DNA from: Candidatus Hydrogenedentota bacterium | GTDB lineage: Bacteria > Hydrogenedentota > Hydrogenedentia > Hydrogenedentales > CAITNO01 | Length of the DNA stretch: 64,000 nucleotides | Assembly (NCBI GenBank): GCA_903893795.1 | Contig: CAITNO010000082.1 | Coordinates: 1-64,000, forward strand | Reading direction: 5' to 3' | Shown here: positions 38,484-46,902 of the stretch, one piece after another | Position numbering within the stretch: position 1 is the stretch's first letter | Layout of the letters: each line of letters begins with the position of its first letter | The notes under the pieces: model-generated | Told to the model about the DNA's origin: nothing | The model's input: only the letters and a program-made list of their open reading frames with translations | Database searches by the model: none | Made by a program: the position numbers and the translations under genes

Positions 38484-39095
38484 TCAGGCCTCTGCGAAGA
38501 CCTCCGCGCTGAAGCGGGACAGCCGGAATTCGGGGGCCTTCCAGGAACCGCGCGGTACGCCCGCCTTGCGGCACAGCGCATCGAGAAAGCTGTGGATGTC
38601 CCAGCCGTATTCAAGCGGCACCTGCGGCAAGAGAATGCCGCTGGCCACACCGCCGCTGTGCTCCAGATAGAGTCCGTCCCTTCCCACCGCCACCTCGCTG
38701 ATCTCGTTCACCCGGATGAAGGGTGAACCCGGCGTTTCCCCCTCGCGCAATGCGGAAATCTCAATCGTCAGGTTGGACAACTCGTCAGGGCAGACGGAAT
38801 TGAAGCGGGGGTCGCGGAAGCCTGCGTTGACCGCGTTGTCCCGAACGGTCTCGGCCAGCATGCCCTCGGCGCGAATATAGCCGATGCAGCCCCTGAGGTC
38901 CTCCCCGCGATGCAGCGTGACAAAGGCGCCCCGGGGGGTGCGCACCGAATCGGGCAAATCAAACCCGTTCAGCGAAAGGGTCTTCCTCGTCTCACAATAG
39001 TGCGTGAGGCTTTGTCTCGCTATCTTCAACAGAAGCTCGCGTTCGCCCGGGGACAGGTCCGGTGACGGCCCATTGCTCAGGGATTCGGTTTCCAT
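38484..39095 (-). CDS. amrA: AmmeMemoRadiSam system protein A (AMMECR1 domain)
   Basis: 203 aa AMMECR1-fold protein. Seen: GAFVTLHRGEDLRGCIGYIRAE (the LRGCIG core), AVNAGFRDPRFNSV, LTIEISAL and the C-terminal LLPQVPLEYGWDIHSFLDALCRKAG. In bacteria this family occurs with Memo (protein B) and a radical SAM enzyme; biochemical role unknown. Its start overlaps the upstream Memo-like gene by 19 nt. It converges with rimI, 5 bp away. The radical SAM member is not in the window. Confidence 0.88.
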   Translation of the reverse strand: METESLSNGPSPDLSPGERELLLKIARQSLTHYCETRKTLSLNGFDLPDSVRTPRGAFVTLHRGEDLRGCIGYIRAEGMLAETVRDNAVNAGFRDPRFNSVCPDELSNLTIEISALREGETPGSPFIRVNEISEVAVGRDGLYLEHSGGVASGILLPQVPLEYGWDIHSFLDALCRKAGVPRGSWKAPEFRLSRFSAEVFAEA

Positions 39096-40315
39096 GGATT
39101 ATTTCGCTTCTTCTTTTGGGTAGCGGCCTTGGTGTCGGAGGAAGGCTTGCCAACGCCCTTCGCATTGCTGTCCGCCGCTTTGTCGGCGGGTTTGGCCCCG
39201 GTCTCCTCCGCCGGGGCTGTCTGTTTTTCGGTGGGCGTTGTTTCCGCCCCCTGCGCGGCGGGCACAGGCCGCAGGAGCAGCGGGCGGACCTTGTCGGGGC
39301 GCGCTTCCAGCGGTGGACGGCTCGGGTCGTGGAACGTGAGGGCGGCATAGCTCACGGAACGGTTCAGGTCGCCTGTTTTCGAGGCAGACACCTGATAGTC
39401 CAGAATCCGGGGGCGCACCTGCGGAGGCATGAGCTTCAGGAGAATCTCGATGGGGTGCCGGCCGTCAATGACATTCTTCGTCGCGTCCAGATATTTGACG
39501 AAACATTTCATGTCCATGGCCATCAGGCAGTCAAAGGCCTCCCGGTCCAAATGCTCAATGTTGGCGATGATGTTGTCGTTGAACGGGCGGTTGCTGAAAT
39601 CATTGCCGAAACTCGTGAAACTGCTGCTGGCCACAATCAGGGTGCGCTCGTTGACGATGGGGCGCAACACCCGCGCGATGGCATCCACGGCAGCCGGATT
39701 GAACTTGCCGCCCGCATCGGTCAGGCGCCCGACAACGATGGGAACCAGTTTGAACTCGTGCAGGCGCTCCTGAAGATAGGGGAGAAGCGCCTCCACACCG
39801 TATTCGTATTCATGCACCTGCGGTCGCTGGGCCTTCTGTTCATAATAAAGTGACCGGGCGGTGAAGAGGGGCGAGAACAGAATCTGGCGCATGGCATCCT
39901 CATCCAGCGCCACCGGACCCAGGGGGGTCACAAAGGCATCCACCGCCTCGACGGAGCAGTTCTCAATGTCCGCCATGTGCGCCGCCGAGAGAATGATCAC
40001 CCGGTCATACTGGCCGGGCTTGATGTTCTTAAAGGCTTGGGCCGTCACCGAACCCGCCAGGCCGTAGGGGCCGGGGGAGGCGATGCAGCCGACCATCGGT
40101 TCCGGAATGTCCGGCGCATCCGCCGCCGCAAACAGGTCCTGAACCTCCTTCAGCAGTGTTTCGGGAGCTTCGGGATAATAGGTGCCCATGACGGCCGGTG
40201 CCCGCACGATAAGCCTGTGGGGTGCCGCCAGCGCGGCGGGGATGCACAGCAGCATGGCAACAGCCAAGAACACAAGAGCAGTGTTGCCCGGTCGTATCTG
40301 GATGGGGTTCTTCAT
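39077..40315 (-). CDS. amrB: Secreted Memo-like protein (AmmeMemoRadiSam B) with altered metal-site motifs
   Basis: 412 aa. Residues 1-30 are a signal peptide (AALAAPH), so it is exported. The Memo fold is recognisable from APAVMGTYYPEAPETLL, VIILSAAHM, VTPLGPVALDEDAM, YGVEALLPYLQERL, KLVPIVVG and SSSFTSFGNDF. In Memo and bacterial relatives the corresponding segments usually read GPSHH, EHSxExxLPFL and SSDxxH. Here only one His of the first motif remains, EH is EY and SSDxxH is SSSFTS, so metal binding or catalysis may be lost. A Pro/Ala/Lys-rich tail of about 80 residues follows the domain. Confidence 0.82.
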   Translation of the reverse strand: MKNPIQIRPGNTALVFLAVAMLLCIPAALAAPHRLIVRAPAVMGTYYPEAPETLLKEVQDLFAAADAPDIPEPMVGCIASPGPYGLAGSVTAQAFKNIKPGQYDRVIILSAAHMADIENCSVEAVDAFVTPLGPVALDEDAMRQILFSPLFTARSLYYEQKAQRPQVHEYEYGVEALLPYLQERLHEFKLVPIVVGRLTDAGGKFNPAAVDAIARVLRPIVNERTLIVASSSFTSFGNDFSNRPFNDNIIANIEHLDREAFDCLMAMDMKCFVKYLDATKNVIDGRHPIEILLKLMPPQVRPRILDYQVSASKTGDLNRSVSYAALTFHDPSRPPLEARPDKVRPLLLRPVPAAQGAETTPTEKQTAPAEETGAKPADKAADSNAKGVGKPSSDTKAATQKKKRNNPWKPNP

Positions 40316-40418
40316 GGGGATATTCTGTCACAACTCCCCGAAACGATCAATGGGGGAAGAGTTTCCCGCTTGGGAGCAAGCGGTGTACCCGCCAAGAGAC
40401 TCGTCTGCCTGAACTCCG

Positions 40419-41225
40419 TCACCGGCGATGTTTGACCAGATGCTCCCGAAGTTGGTCCACTTTTCGCAGCGCCTGTTCATGGGCGGGGTCGAGTTCGAGA
40501 ACCAGTTCCATATAGCGCAGGGCGCGCTGGTAGTCGTGTTGCCGGATGTGGCAAACGGCAACATTGTACGTGGCCGTGCACAGTTTTTTCCGGATATGGG
40601 CAGTGTCCTCCTTTTCCCGGACCTCACGGTAATGGCGCAGGGCCTGCACGTAGTTGTGCTTGCCAAAATGGAAGTCGCCGAGCAGTTCTTCGCGGCTTAT
40701 GCCCGCCTTGGCATGCTGGCTGATGAAGTCTTCCACCTCCTGCTGCTGCATCTTCTTGTACTCGCCGGGGGTGAGGATCTGTTTAGTGGCGGCCCGTTCG
40801 ACGAGGATGCCGATATTGTTGGAGGTATTCTCCTCGGGGACGAAGAAAAAACGCGGTTCACGTGTCCACTGGTGGCCCAGGGCATGCCCTTTGATGGTTT
40901 CGCCGTCTTCAAAGAGCAACACGAGCGGCACTCCGTTTTCCGGCATGGAATGGTCATATTTCTCGGGATCGAACTTGCCATCATAACTTTTTACATAAAA
41001 AACGGCTTTCAGGTCTTTGAAGTGGAAATGAACCGATTTTCCTGTGGGCTGGTTGTATTTGTCCACTATCTCCAAGTGGAACCCCTCGGATTGCCTGTTC
41101 ATCACCATGCTGAAGCCGTAGCTTACTTTTCCCTCCCGGTCATGCACGGCAAGCCTTTGCCGCCGCCGTTCCCCATTGTCGCCCCCCTCTTCCGACCTCG
41201 ATCTCGAATCGGATTCGTAAAGCAT
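40419..41225 (-). CDS. DUF6982-like domain plus TPR protein
   Basis: 268 aa from the ATG at 41225, which has AGGAGG 9 nt upstream; a longer frame to 41270 lacks such a site. Residues ~75-155 (KAVFYVKSY..., VPLVLLFEDGETIKGHALGHQWTREPRFFFVPEENTSNN) resemble the small beta domain annotated as DUF6982 that occurs with type IV pilus and signalling proteins. Residues ~185-265 form TPR units (GDFHFGKHNYVQALRHYREV, HDYQRALRYMELVLELDP). No signal peptide. A cytoplasmic scaffold role is inferred. Confidence 0.6.
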   Translation of the reverse strand: MLYESDSRSRSEEGGDNGERRRQRLAVHDREGKVSYGFSMVMNRQSEGFHLEIVDKYNQPTGKSVHFHFKDLKAVFYVKSYDGKFDPEKYDHSMPENGVPLVLLFEDGETIKGHALGHQWTREPRFFFVPEENTSNNIGILVERAATKQILTPGEYKKMQQQEVEDFISQHAKAGISREELLGDFHFGKHNYVQALRHYREVREKEDTAHIRKKLCTATYNVAVCHIRQHDYQRALRYMELVLELDPAHEQALRKVDQLREHLVKHRR

Positions 41226-41364
41226 TCCTTGGGACCTCCTGTAAATCGCAACGCCACCTTGTATAAGCAATTGTATAGCACTAAGCGCAGAATGGCAAGT
41301 ATTTTCAGTTCGAAAAGCCGGATAAACACCGATGCTTCCGCCATGCGCAAACAGCGGTCCGTGA

Positions 41365-41394
41365 TTGACTTGCGCAAGTGCCAGTTGCTATACT
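41365..41394 (+). promoter_or_regulatory. Sigma70-type promoter upstream of tRNA-Gln
   Basis: TTGACT (41365-41370), 18-bp spacer, TATACT (41389-41394). Transcription from about 41401 would cross a 170-nt leader with an inverted repeat (CATGCGCCC/GGGGC...GCATG) before the tRNA at 41571, and could continue into prs. Confidence 0.6.
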
Positions 41395-41570
41395 GGTGTT
41401 GCCTGTACGTCATGCGCCCTGTGGGGCGAGCATGTTCCGCTGAGTAGAGGGGCCATGCGGCGGAAAGGACAGCGTGCGGCTTCCAAGACGCCACATTGCG
41501 GTGTTTCGGAATGCGTGAATACCCCGGCAGTGCGACACTCATGGTAGTTGCGTTCGGTTGGCGGTTTTAC

Positions 41571-41646
41571 TGGGGCGTCGCCAAGTTGGTAAGGCACCAG
41601 GTTTTGGTCCTGGCATTCGTTGGTTCGAATCCAGCCGCCCCAGCCA
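41571..41646 (+). tRNA. trnQ: tRNA-Gln (anticodon TTG)
   Basis: Cloverleaf read by eye: acceptor TGGGGCG pairs with CGCCCCA (41636-41642), discriminator G, encoded CCA at 41644-41646. Anticodon stem CCAGG/CCTGG encloses TTTTGGT, so the anticodon is TTG (reads CAA). T arm GTTGG-TTCGAAT-CCAGC is standard. It sits about 70 bp before prs on the same strand. Confidence 0.95.
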
Positions 41647-41713
41647 CTTTATTTTTTGTCTGGACGCGGCGGTTGCGGAAAGACTAATGGTTTCATTTGA
41701 CGGGACGGATGAC

Positions 41714-42649
41714 ATGAAAATCTTAAGCGGAAATGCCTCCCGGTCTTTGACCGAAGGAATCTGTCGGCACTTGGGCGTCAGCCCCGGTGAGGCGGTGGTG
41801 AGCGCATTCAGCGACGGAGAAATTCGGGTCCAGATTCAGGAACATGTCCGGGGCCGAGATCTCTTTCTAATCAACAGCACCTCTCCGCCGGTCAACCAGC
41901 ATCTCATGGAACTGCTGCTGCTTATCGATGCCGCCAAGCGCGCGTCGGCAGGCCGCATCACGGCCGTCATCCCCTATTTCGGCTATGCCCGCCAGGACCG
42001 CAAGGACAAGGCGCGCGTTCCCATCACGGCCAAACTGGTCGCCAACCTGATCGCGGCCGCAGGCGCGGACCGTGTGCTCACGGTTGACCTGCATTGCGGC
42101 CAGATTCAGGGATTCTTTGACATTCCGGTGGATCATCTGGCCGCGGACATCGTTTTCAGCGACACCGTGAAGCGTGAGGGCCACCAGGAAGACGTCACGG
42201 TGGTGGCGCCCGACATGGGCAGCGTCAAGCGCGCGCGCGAATTTGCCAACCGCCTCGGCGCGCCCCTTGCCATCGTGGACAAGCGCCGTCCCCGCGAGAA
42301 CGAATCGGAAGTGATGAACATTATCGGCAGCGTGGAGGACACCCACGCGATGCTGCTCGACGACATGATTGACACCGGGGGAACCCTGGTCAAGGCGGCC
42401 AAGGCCATTAAGGATCAGGGAGCCCTCACCGTGCGCGCATGCGCCACCCATCCCGTGTTCAGCGGCCCCGCGCTGGATCTAATCGAGAATTCCGTGCTGG
42501 AGGAGTTGCTTGTCTGCGACTCGATCCCGCTTGCGCCCCGCGCCGCGGCCAATCCGCGGATCCGGGTGCTCACGCTTGCCCCGCTCATCGGCGAGGCAAT
42601 CCGGCGCATTCACCAAAACGAATCGGTCAGCAGTCTTTTCACAGCGTAA
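41714..42649 (+). CDS. prs: Ribose-phosphate pyrophosphokinase
   Basis: 311 aa from the ATG at 41714, close to the family's usual length. Makes PRPP from ribose 5-phosphate and ATP for nucleotide, His, Trp and NAD synthesis. Seen: KILSGNASRSLTEGI, FSDGEIRVQI, IPYFGYARQDRK, the metal/flexible-loop region DLHCGQIQGFFDIPVDHL, DKRRP and the PRPP loop DDMIDTGGT. ATG at 41687 is an alternative start adding nine residues; neither start has a strong Shine-Dalgarno. It is followed by the L25 gene, a common order. Confidence 0.96.
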   Translation: MKILSGNASRSLTEGICRHLGVSPGEAVVSAFSDGEIRVQIQEHVRGRDLFLINSTSPPVNQHLMELLLLIDAAKRASAGRITAVIPYFGYARQDRKDKARVPITAKLVANLIAAAGADRVLTVDLHCGQIQGFFDIPVDHLAADIVFSDTVKREGHQEDVTVVAPDMGSVKRAREFANRLGAPLAIVDKRRPRENESEVMNIIGSVEDTHAMLLDDMIDTGGTLVKAAKAIKDQGALTVRACATHPVFSGPALDLIENSVLEELLVCDSIPLAPRAAANPRIRVLTLAPLIGEAIRRIHQNESVSSLFTA

Positions 42650-42676
42650 CTCCGGCCGTTTGGGAGACATCAAATC

Positions 42677-43315
42677 ATGGAACTGAAATCACTCAAGGCA
42701 AACACCCGCACGACAGGCACCAAGGGCGCCGCGCACGGCGTTCGCCGCGCCGGGGACATCCCGGGCGTGTTGTACGGCCAGGGTGGCGAGGCCATCTCGC
42801 TGAGCGTGCCGGGGCGCGATCTTGATCGCGTGCTGCACGGCGGCGGCGGAGCCCATGCCATTCTGCAGATCGAATTCGAGGACGTGCCCGGCAGCAACAG
42901 CCCGGCCATCGTCAAGGCGATCCAGCGCCACCCGCTCAAGGGTTCGGTGCTGCACGCCGACTTCATGCGCATCCGGCTGGACGAGTCCATTCAGACGAGC
43001 GTGAAGATAGAGCTTACCGGCCAGCCCAAGGGCGCGCTGGAAGGCGGCATCCTCGAGCACCAGCTCCGTGAGCTTGAGATCGAGTGCCTGGCCCTCGAAG
43101 TTCCGAACAGCATCGTTGTCGACGTGACCGGCATGGCCGTGGGCGATGTGCTGCACGTGGCCGATGTGGTTCCGCCGGCCGGTGTTGTCATCCTGACCGA
43201 CGGCGACCAGCCGATCGCCTCCCTGAGCCTTGCCCGCGCGGCAGTGGAGCAGGCTGACGCGGCCGCGGCGCCGGAAGCGGCTGCCAAGGAAAAGGAAGGC
43301 GGCAAGTCCGCGTAA
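42677..43315 (+). CDS. rplY: 50S ribosomal protein L25/TL5/CTC
   Basis: 212 aa, the long CTC/TL5 form: an N-terminal 5S-rRNA-binding L25 domain (residues 1-90, with RRAGDIPGVLYG and QRHPLKGSVLHADF) followed by the TL5 C-terminal beta domain (100-190) and an Ala/Glu/Lys tail. GGGAG lies upstream of the ATG, 27 nt after prs. It binds 5S rRNA in the central protuberance of the large subunit. The prs-rplY-pth order is typical. Confidence 0.95.
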   Translation: MELKSLKANTRTTGTKGAAHGVRRAGDIPGVLYGQGGEAISLSVPGRDLDRVLHGGGGAHAILQIEFEDVPGSNSPAIVKAIQRHPLKGSVLHADFMRIRLDESIQTSVKIELTGQPKGALEGGILEHQLRELEIECLALEVPNSIVVDVTGMAVGDVLHVADVVPPAGVVILTDGDQPIASLSLARAAVEQADAAAAPEAAAKEKEGGKSA

Positions 43316-43366
43316 CAGGCCCTGTGGTTGTCTCCGTCACCGTCCTGTTCCTGAAAGGCTTGCGGC

Positions 43367-43984
43367 ATGAAGATGATTGCAGGTCTCGGTAATCCGGGAC
43401 CGCGTTACAAAAACACGCGGCATAATCTCGGGTTCATGGTTCTGGACGGCGTCGCTGAAAGGTTGCGCGTTTCGCTTGACCGTGAAAAACACCAGGGTTT
43501 GGTCGTTGAAGCGGTGCATGCGGGCACGAAGGTGATGCTGGTCAAACCGTTGACCTTCATGAATCTCAGCGGCGCCTGCATCGCGGACACGGCGAGAAAC
43601 AAGGTTTTTGACCCTGCGGACCTGTTGGTGGTGGTGGACGATGTGAATCTTCCCCTGGGCCGTTTGCGGTTTCGTCCGGGCGGCAGCGCGGGCGGGCACA
43701 ACGGGCTCAAGTCCATTATCGAGAGGCTTGGATCAGATGCCTTTCACAGGTTAAGATTGGGTGTGGGAGCCAGTAAACCCGGCAATAATCTGGTGGACCA
43801 CGTGTTGAGCAAATTCGGGCCGGACGAGTGGACTGAAGTGAACAGAATGGCGGCCGCCGCAGTGGACGCGGTGCTGTGCTGGACGGCCGAGGGCATGCAG
43901 GCAGCCATGAACCGCTACAATGACCGCGGGAATTCGCCCCGGGAAGGCAGGCGCAGTGTCGACGAACAAAAAACACACGATTAG
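43367..43984 (+). CDS. pth: Peptidyl-tRNA hydrolase
   Basis: 205 aa. Releases tRNA from peptidyl-tRNA dropped by ribosomes. Seen: IAGLGNPGPRYKNTRHNLGFMVLD with the catalytic-type His in TRHN, KPLTFMNLSG, VVVDDVNLPLGRLRFRPGGSAGGHNGLKSI and FHRLRLGVG. The 3' end overlaps the proposed ilvN start by 29 nt. The C-terminal ~20 residues are variable and basic. Confidence 0.96.
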   Translation: MKMIAGLGNPGPRYKNTRHNLGFMVLDGVAERLRVSLDREKHQGLVVEAVHAGTKVMLVKPLTFMNLSGACIADTARNKVFDPADLLVVVDDVNLPLGRLRFRPGGSAGGHNGLKSIIERLGSDAFHRLRLGVGASKPGNNLVDHVLSKFGPDEWTEVNRMAAAAVDAVLCWTAEGMQAAMNRYNDRGNSPREGRRSVDEQKTHD

Positions 43985-44474
43985 CGTGCTGGTGGACAAT
44001 CAGTTCGGTGTGCTGGCGCGCGTTTCCGCCATGTTCAGCGCGCGCGGCTACAATATCATCAGCCTTTGCGTGGGTGAAACCGACAATCCGTCCATTTCGC
44101 GCATGACCGTGACGGTGCGCGGCGATGACAATGTGCTGGCCCAAATCATCCAGCAGTTGAACAAGCTGGTGGATGTCATTTCGGTGGAGGACCTGACCAG
44201 CACCTCTTTTGTGGAGCGTGAACTGGTCCTGATCAAGGTTGGTGCGGGTTGCAGGCGGCGCAGCGAAGTGTTGCAGGTGGCGGAGATTTTCCGCGCCCGC
44301 GTGGTGGATCTCGACGCTGAAACAATGACTGTTGAAGCAACAGGCTCGGGTGAAAAGGTGCGCGCCTGCATAGAGATGATGCGCCCCTTTGGAATCAGGG
44401 AACTCGTGCGGACGGGCGTGATAGCCATAGGCCGTGCCGCCGCATCAGGCGCAAATGCGCAGGAATCAGAGTGA
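43956..44474 (+). CDS. ilvN: Acetolactate synthase small (regulatory) subunit
   Basis: 172 aa. An N-terminal ACT domain (HTISVLVDNQFGVLARVSAMFSARGYNIISLCVGETD) is followed by the C-terminal ALS small-subunit domain (LVLIKVGAGCRRRSEVLQVAEIFRARVVDL). It gives valine feedback control and activates the catalytic IlvB subunit in branched-chain amino-acid synthesis. The start is GTG at 43956 with GGAAGG upstream, inside the end of pth; an ATG at 43920 is less likely. The large subunit gene is not adjacent, which is unusual. Confidence 0.9.
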   Translation: MSTNKKHTISVLVDNQFGVLARVSAMFSARGYNIISLCVGETDNPSISRMTVTVRGDDNVLAQIIQQLNKLVDVISVEDLTSTSFVERELVLIKVGAGCRRRSEVLQVAEIFRARVVDLDAETMTVEATGSGEKVRACIEMMRPFGIRELVRTGVIAIGRAAASGANAQESE

Positions 44475-44670
44475 ACCGGCGTCCGGCGTTGGCCGGACAG
44501 GGCAAGACGAGAAGAGGTAACCAGTTGAACAAGGCGATGGAAAAACAGGGAGGCTGCCTTGGTGCCGGCCTGAACGGGTGTGCCGATTGCTGCACGCCTG
44601 CTCCCCGAACGAAACGCGCCGCGTTTCTTTCGGGGCATCCCGAGTCCGCGCCGTGCGTTGGCGAATCCGC
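44475..44670 (+). other. Structured region after ilvN with a doubtful 70-codon frame
   Basis: A 70-codon frame starts with a GTG overlapping the ilvN stop (GTGA, 44471) and ends at 44683, inside the terminator. It has an internal TTG start behind AAGAGG at about 44523. The sequence holds a long near-perfect hairpin, CCCCGAACGAAACG / CGTTTCTTTCGGGG (44603-44616 and 44622-44635, one mismatch). Residues are Cys/Gly/Pro-rich with no known family. I read it as a structured leader or small RNA more readily than a protein. RNase P, SRP and tmRNA signatures were not found. Confidence 0.4.
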
Positions 44671-44705
44671 GCCGCAACCCTGAACGGGGTTGCGGCGTTT
44701 TCTTT
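44671..44705 (+). terminator. Rho-independent terminator before the zinc-ribbon gene
   Basis: GCCGCAACCC and GGGTTGCGGC form a perfect 10-bp stem around a 6-nt loop, followed by GTTTTCTTTATT. It lies 38 nt before the next coding start, so it may end the prs-ilvN transcript or act as an attenuator for the downstream gene. Confidence 0.8.
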
Positions 44706-44743
44706 ATTAATTTGACGCCTCCCCGGGCGAAAGAGGAGATGTG

Positions 44744-45484
44744 ATGTTGAGGAAACTCCTTGAGCTCCAGCAGCTCGACACGAAAATAAGTGCTCTGAAG
44801 CAGCGCGAACAGGAAATTCCCCGCCAGAAGGAAAGTTTCAGCATCCAGCGCAAGCGCCTTGAGACCGAACTCAAGGAAAGCGAGGACCGCGTCAAGAAGC
44901 TCCGCCTGGAGCAGCGTGACTGCGAGGGTGAAATCGAGCAGAAGAACGCCCATATCCTCAAGTTCGAGGGGCAGCTTCTCGTTGTAAAGAAGAACGAGGA
45001 GTACAAGGCGCTGCTGCACGAAATCGACCTTCAGAAGAAGCAGATTTCGCTCAAGGAAGAGCGCATCCTGTCCATCATGGACGACATTGAGCACGCCCAG
45101 ATGAAGCTCCAGGAGGACAAGAAGCGGATTGCCGATGAGATTCGCAAGCTGGAAGAGGAATGCGCCCGCATCGACGGGGAACTGGCGGAGGCCGTCAAGG
45201 ATCGAAAACAGCAGGAGGGCACCCGCGCCCCGCTGGCCGCCCAGGTGGAGGCTGGCCTGCTGGCCCGGTATGAGCGCGTCAGAAGGGCGCGCACCCCGGC
45301 TGTGGTTCCGCTGGTTGAAACAAACAAGCAGGCTGAGGCTTGCGGCGGCTGCTATATGACCATTCGCCCGCAGGTGGTGAATGAGATTATGGCGGCCAAG
45401 GAATACCACTCGTGCAGCCATTGCTCGCGCATCCTGTATTATCCCGGCAATATTGAAGAAGTAACCAATTTCGAGGAGTACTGA
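44744..45484 (+). CDS. C4-type zinc-ribbon coiled-coil protein (DUF164/zf-RING_7)
   Basis: 246 aa. Residues ~5-175 are a long antiparallel-type coiled coil rich in Glu, Lys and Leu, with the conserved VKKNEEYKALLHEI turn. The C-terminal zinc ribbon has CGGCYMTIRPQ and CSHCSRILYYP (four Cys). The family is widespread and possibly nucleic-acid-binding; biochemical role unclear. ATG at 44744 has AGGAG at 5 nt; GTG at 44741 is too close to it. The downstream folC starts 52 nt later. Confidence 0.9.
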   Translation: MLRKLLELQQLDTKISALKQREQEIPRQKESFSIQRKRLETELKESEDRVKKLRLEQRDCEGEIEQKNAHILKFEGQLLVVKKNEEYKALLHEIDLQKKQISLKEERILSIMDDIEHAQMKLQEDKKRIADEIRKLEEECARIDGELAEAVKDRKQQEGTRAPLAAQVEAGLLARYERVRRARTPAVVPLVETNKQAEACGGCYMTIRPQVVNEIMAAKEYHSCSHCSRILYYPGNIEEVTNFEEY

Positions 45485-45536
45485 GCAAGACCATGCCCAG
45501 CAGGCATTGCCCTGACGCCATTCCCGGTTCTCTCTC

Positions 45537-46841
45537 ATGATTTTTCAGCGGGAAGTGGACGCCGACGGCCGTCCGTGGCGGGATTATCTTGCAGGACTCA
45601 TTCTGCACGGCGTCAAGTTGGGCTTGAATAATATTCGCCAACTGTTGGATGCGGCCGGTTCTCCGCAAAACGCCCAGCCCTGTGCGCACATCGCGGGCAC
45701 CAACGGAAAGGGGAGCACCGCAGCCTTTCTGGAGGCCATGCTGCGCGCCGCAGGCTGCCGGGTGGGTCGCTTCACCAGTCCGCATCTCTTGGACATCACC
45801 GAGCGCTTCCAAATCAACGGCGTCTCCATTCCGGAATCGGAACTGCGCGAGAACATTGAATTCTTTCAAGCCTTGGGGGAGAGCATGCCCCAGCCGCCGA
45901 CCTTCTTCGAGGTGAATGCGGCTGTGGCGTTTCGTTGGTTCGCGCAGCGGGGGGTTGATGCGGCGATCATGGAAACGGGCATGGGGGGGCGCTACGACGC
46001 GACCAATGTGGTGGATTCCCCCGCCGCCTGCGCCATCACAAACATCGACTACGACCACATGCAATATTTGGGTGATACCTTGGGGAAGATAGCCTACGAG
46101 AAGGCGGGCATCCTCAAGGCCCACGTGCCCTGCGTGGTGGGGGAGCGGCAGGGCGAGGCGCTGGAGGTCATTCAGGAATGCGCCACAGCGGCGGGGACGC
46201 CGCTGATTGTTGCGGGCAGGGACTATCGTTTCACCTGCGGGGGCGACCCGTGGGACCAGCATATGGATTTTGAAATGGCCGGGCTGCGTCTTCAAGGGGC
46301 GAAGATAGGCCTTGTCGGACGGCATCAGTGCGCCAATGCCGCCTTGGCGGTGGCCCTGGCGGCAACGCTTCGTCCGCACTTTGCCCGATTGGATGAGCGC
46401 GCGATACTTCAGGGATTGCGCGATGCGCGTTGGCCCTGCCGGTTGGAGCGGGTGCTGGATGACCCGCCCGTGCTGATTGACGTGGCGCACAATCCGGCTG
46501 GGGCCGCCGCGCTTGCGGCATCACTGTCCCGGGCGGTGGTGGTGTTTGCCGTCGCATCCGACAAGGATGCCCACACCATGCTTGACCTGCTGGGTCCAGT
46601 GGCACATCCCCTCATCCTTACCGCCTTCGCCGGCGGTCGAAGCATGTCCTTTACCGACTTGGAACGCGCCGCAGGCGCACGGGGGCATGAAACCCTACCG
46701 TCCCTGCGGGAGGCCATCGCTCGGGGCATGACACTGGCCGATACAAACACCCCGCTGCTCATCGCAGGATCGGTCTATGCCGCCGGGGAGGCGCGCCGCA
46801 TCCTGATGGAACAATACGGAGCACCGCCGCTGTCCTTCTGA
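45537..46841 (+). CDS. folC: Folylpolyglutamate synthase / dihydrofolate synthase
   Basis: 434 aa Mur-ligase-fold enzyme that adds Glu to dihydropteroate or folates. Seen: LGLNNIRQLLDAAG, IAGTNGKGSTAAFLEAML (ATP loop, about residues 50-65), FTSPHLLDITERFQING, METGMGGRYDATNVV, ITNIDYDHMQYLG (metal-site His), GRHQCANAALAVA and IDVAHNPAGAAAL. The start ATG at 45537 lacks a strong Shine-Dalgarno. It converges with the glycosidase-like gene about 60 bp away. Confidence 0.95.
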   Translation: MIFQREVDADGRPWRDYLAGLILHGVKLGLNNIRQLLDAAGSPQNAQPCAHIAGTNGKGSTAAFLEAMLRAAGCRVGRFTSPHLLDITERFQINGVSIPESELRENIEFFQALGESMPQPPTFFEVNAAVAFRWFAQRGVDAAIMETGMGGRYDATNVVDSPAACAITNIDYDHMQYLGDTLGKIAYEKAGILKAHVPCVVGERQGEALEVIQECATAAGTPLIVAGRDYRFTCGGDPWDQHMDFEMAGLRLQGAKIGLVGRHQCANAALAVALAATLRPHFARLDERAILQGLRDARWPCRLERVLDDPPVLIDVAHNPAGAAALAASLSRAVVVFAVASDKDAHTMLDLLGPVAHPLILTAFAGGRSMSFTDLERAAGARGHETLPSLREAIARGMTLADTNTPLLIAGSVYAAGEARRILMEQYGAPPLSF

Positions 46842-46902
46842 GCGGGTCAGCCGCGCCCAATGTTCGTAGCGTGCCAAACTGCGTGTGGTCTTGGAAAATG
46901 AA

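Noticed and set aside
44475-44740. RNase P, SRP or tmRNA gene
   Set aside because: The diagnostic conserved sequences of these RNAs were looked for and not seen.
44048-45538. 496-codon minus-strand frame across ilvN and the zinc-ribbon gene
   Set aside because: Leu-rich complement of two well-supported plus-strand genes and crosses a plus-strand terminator.
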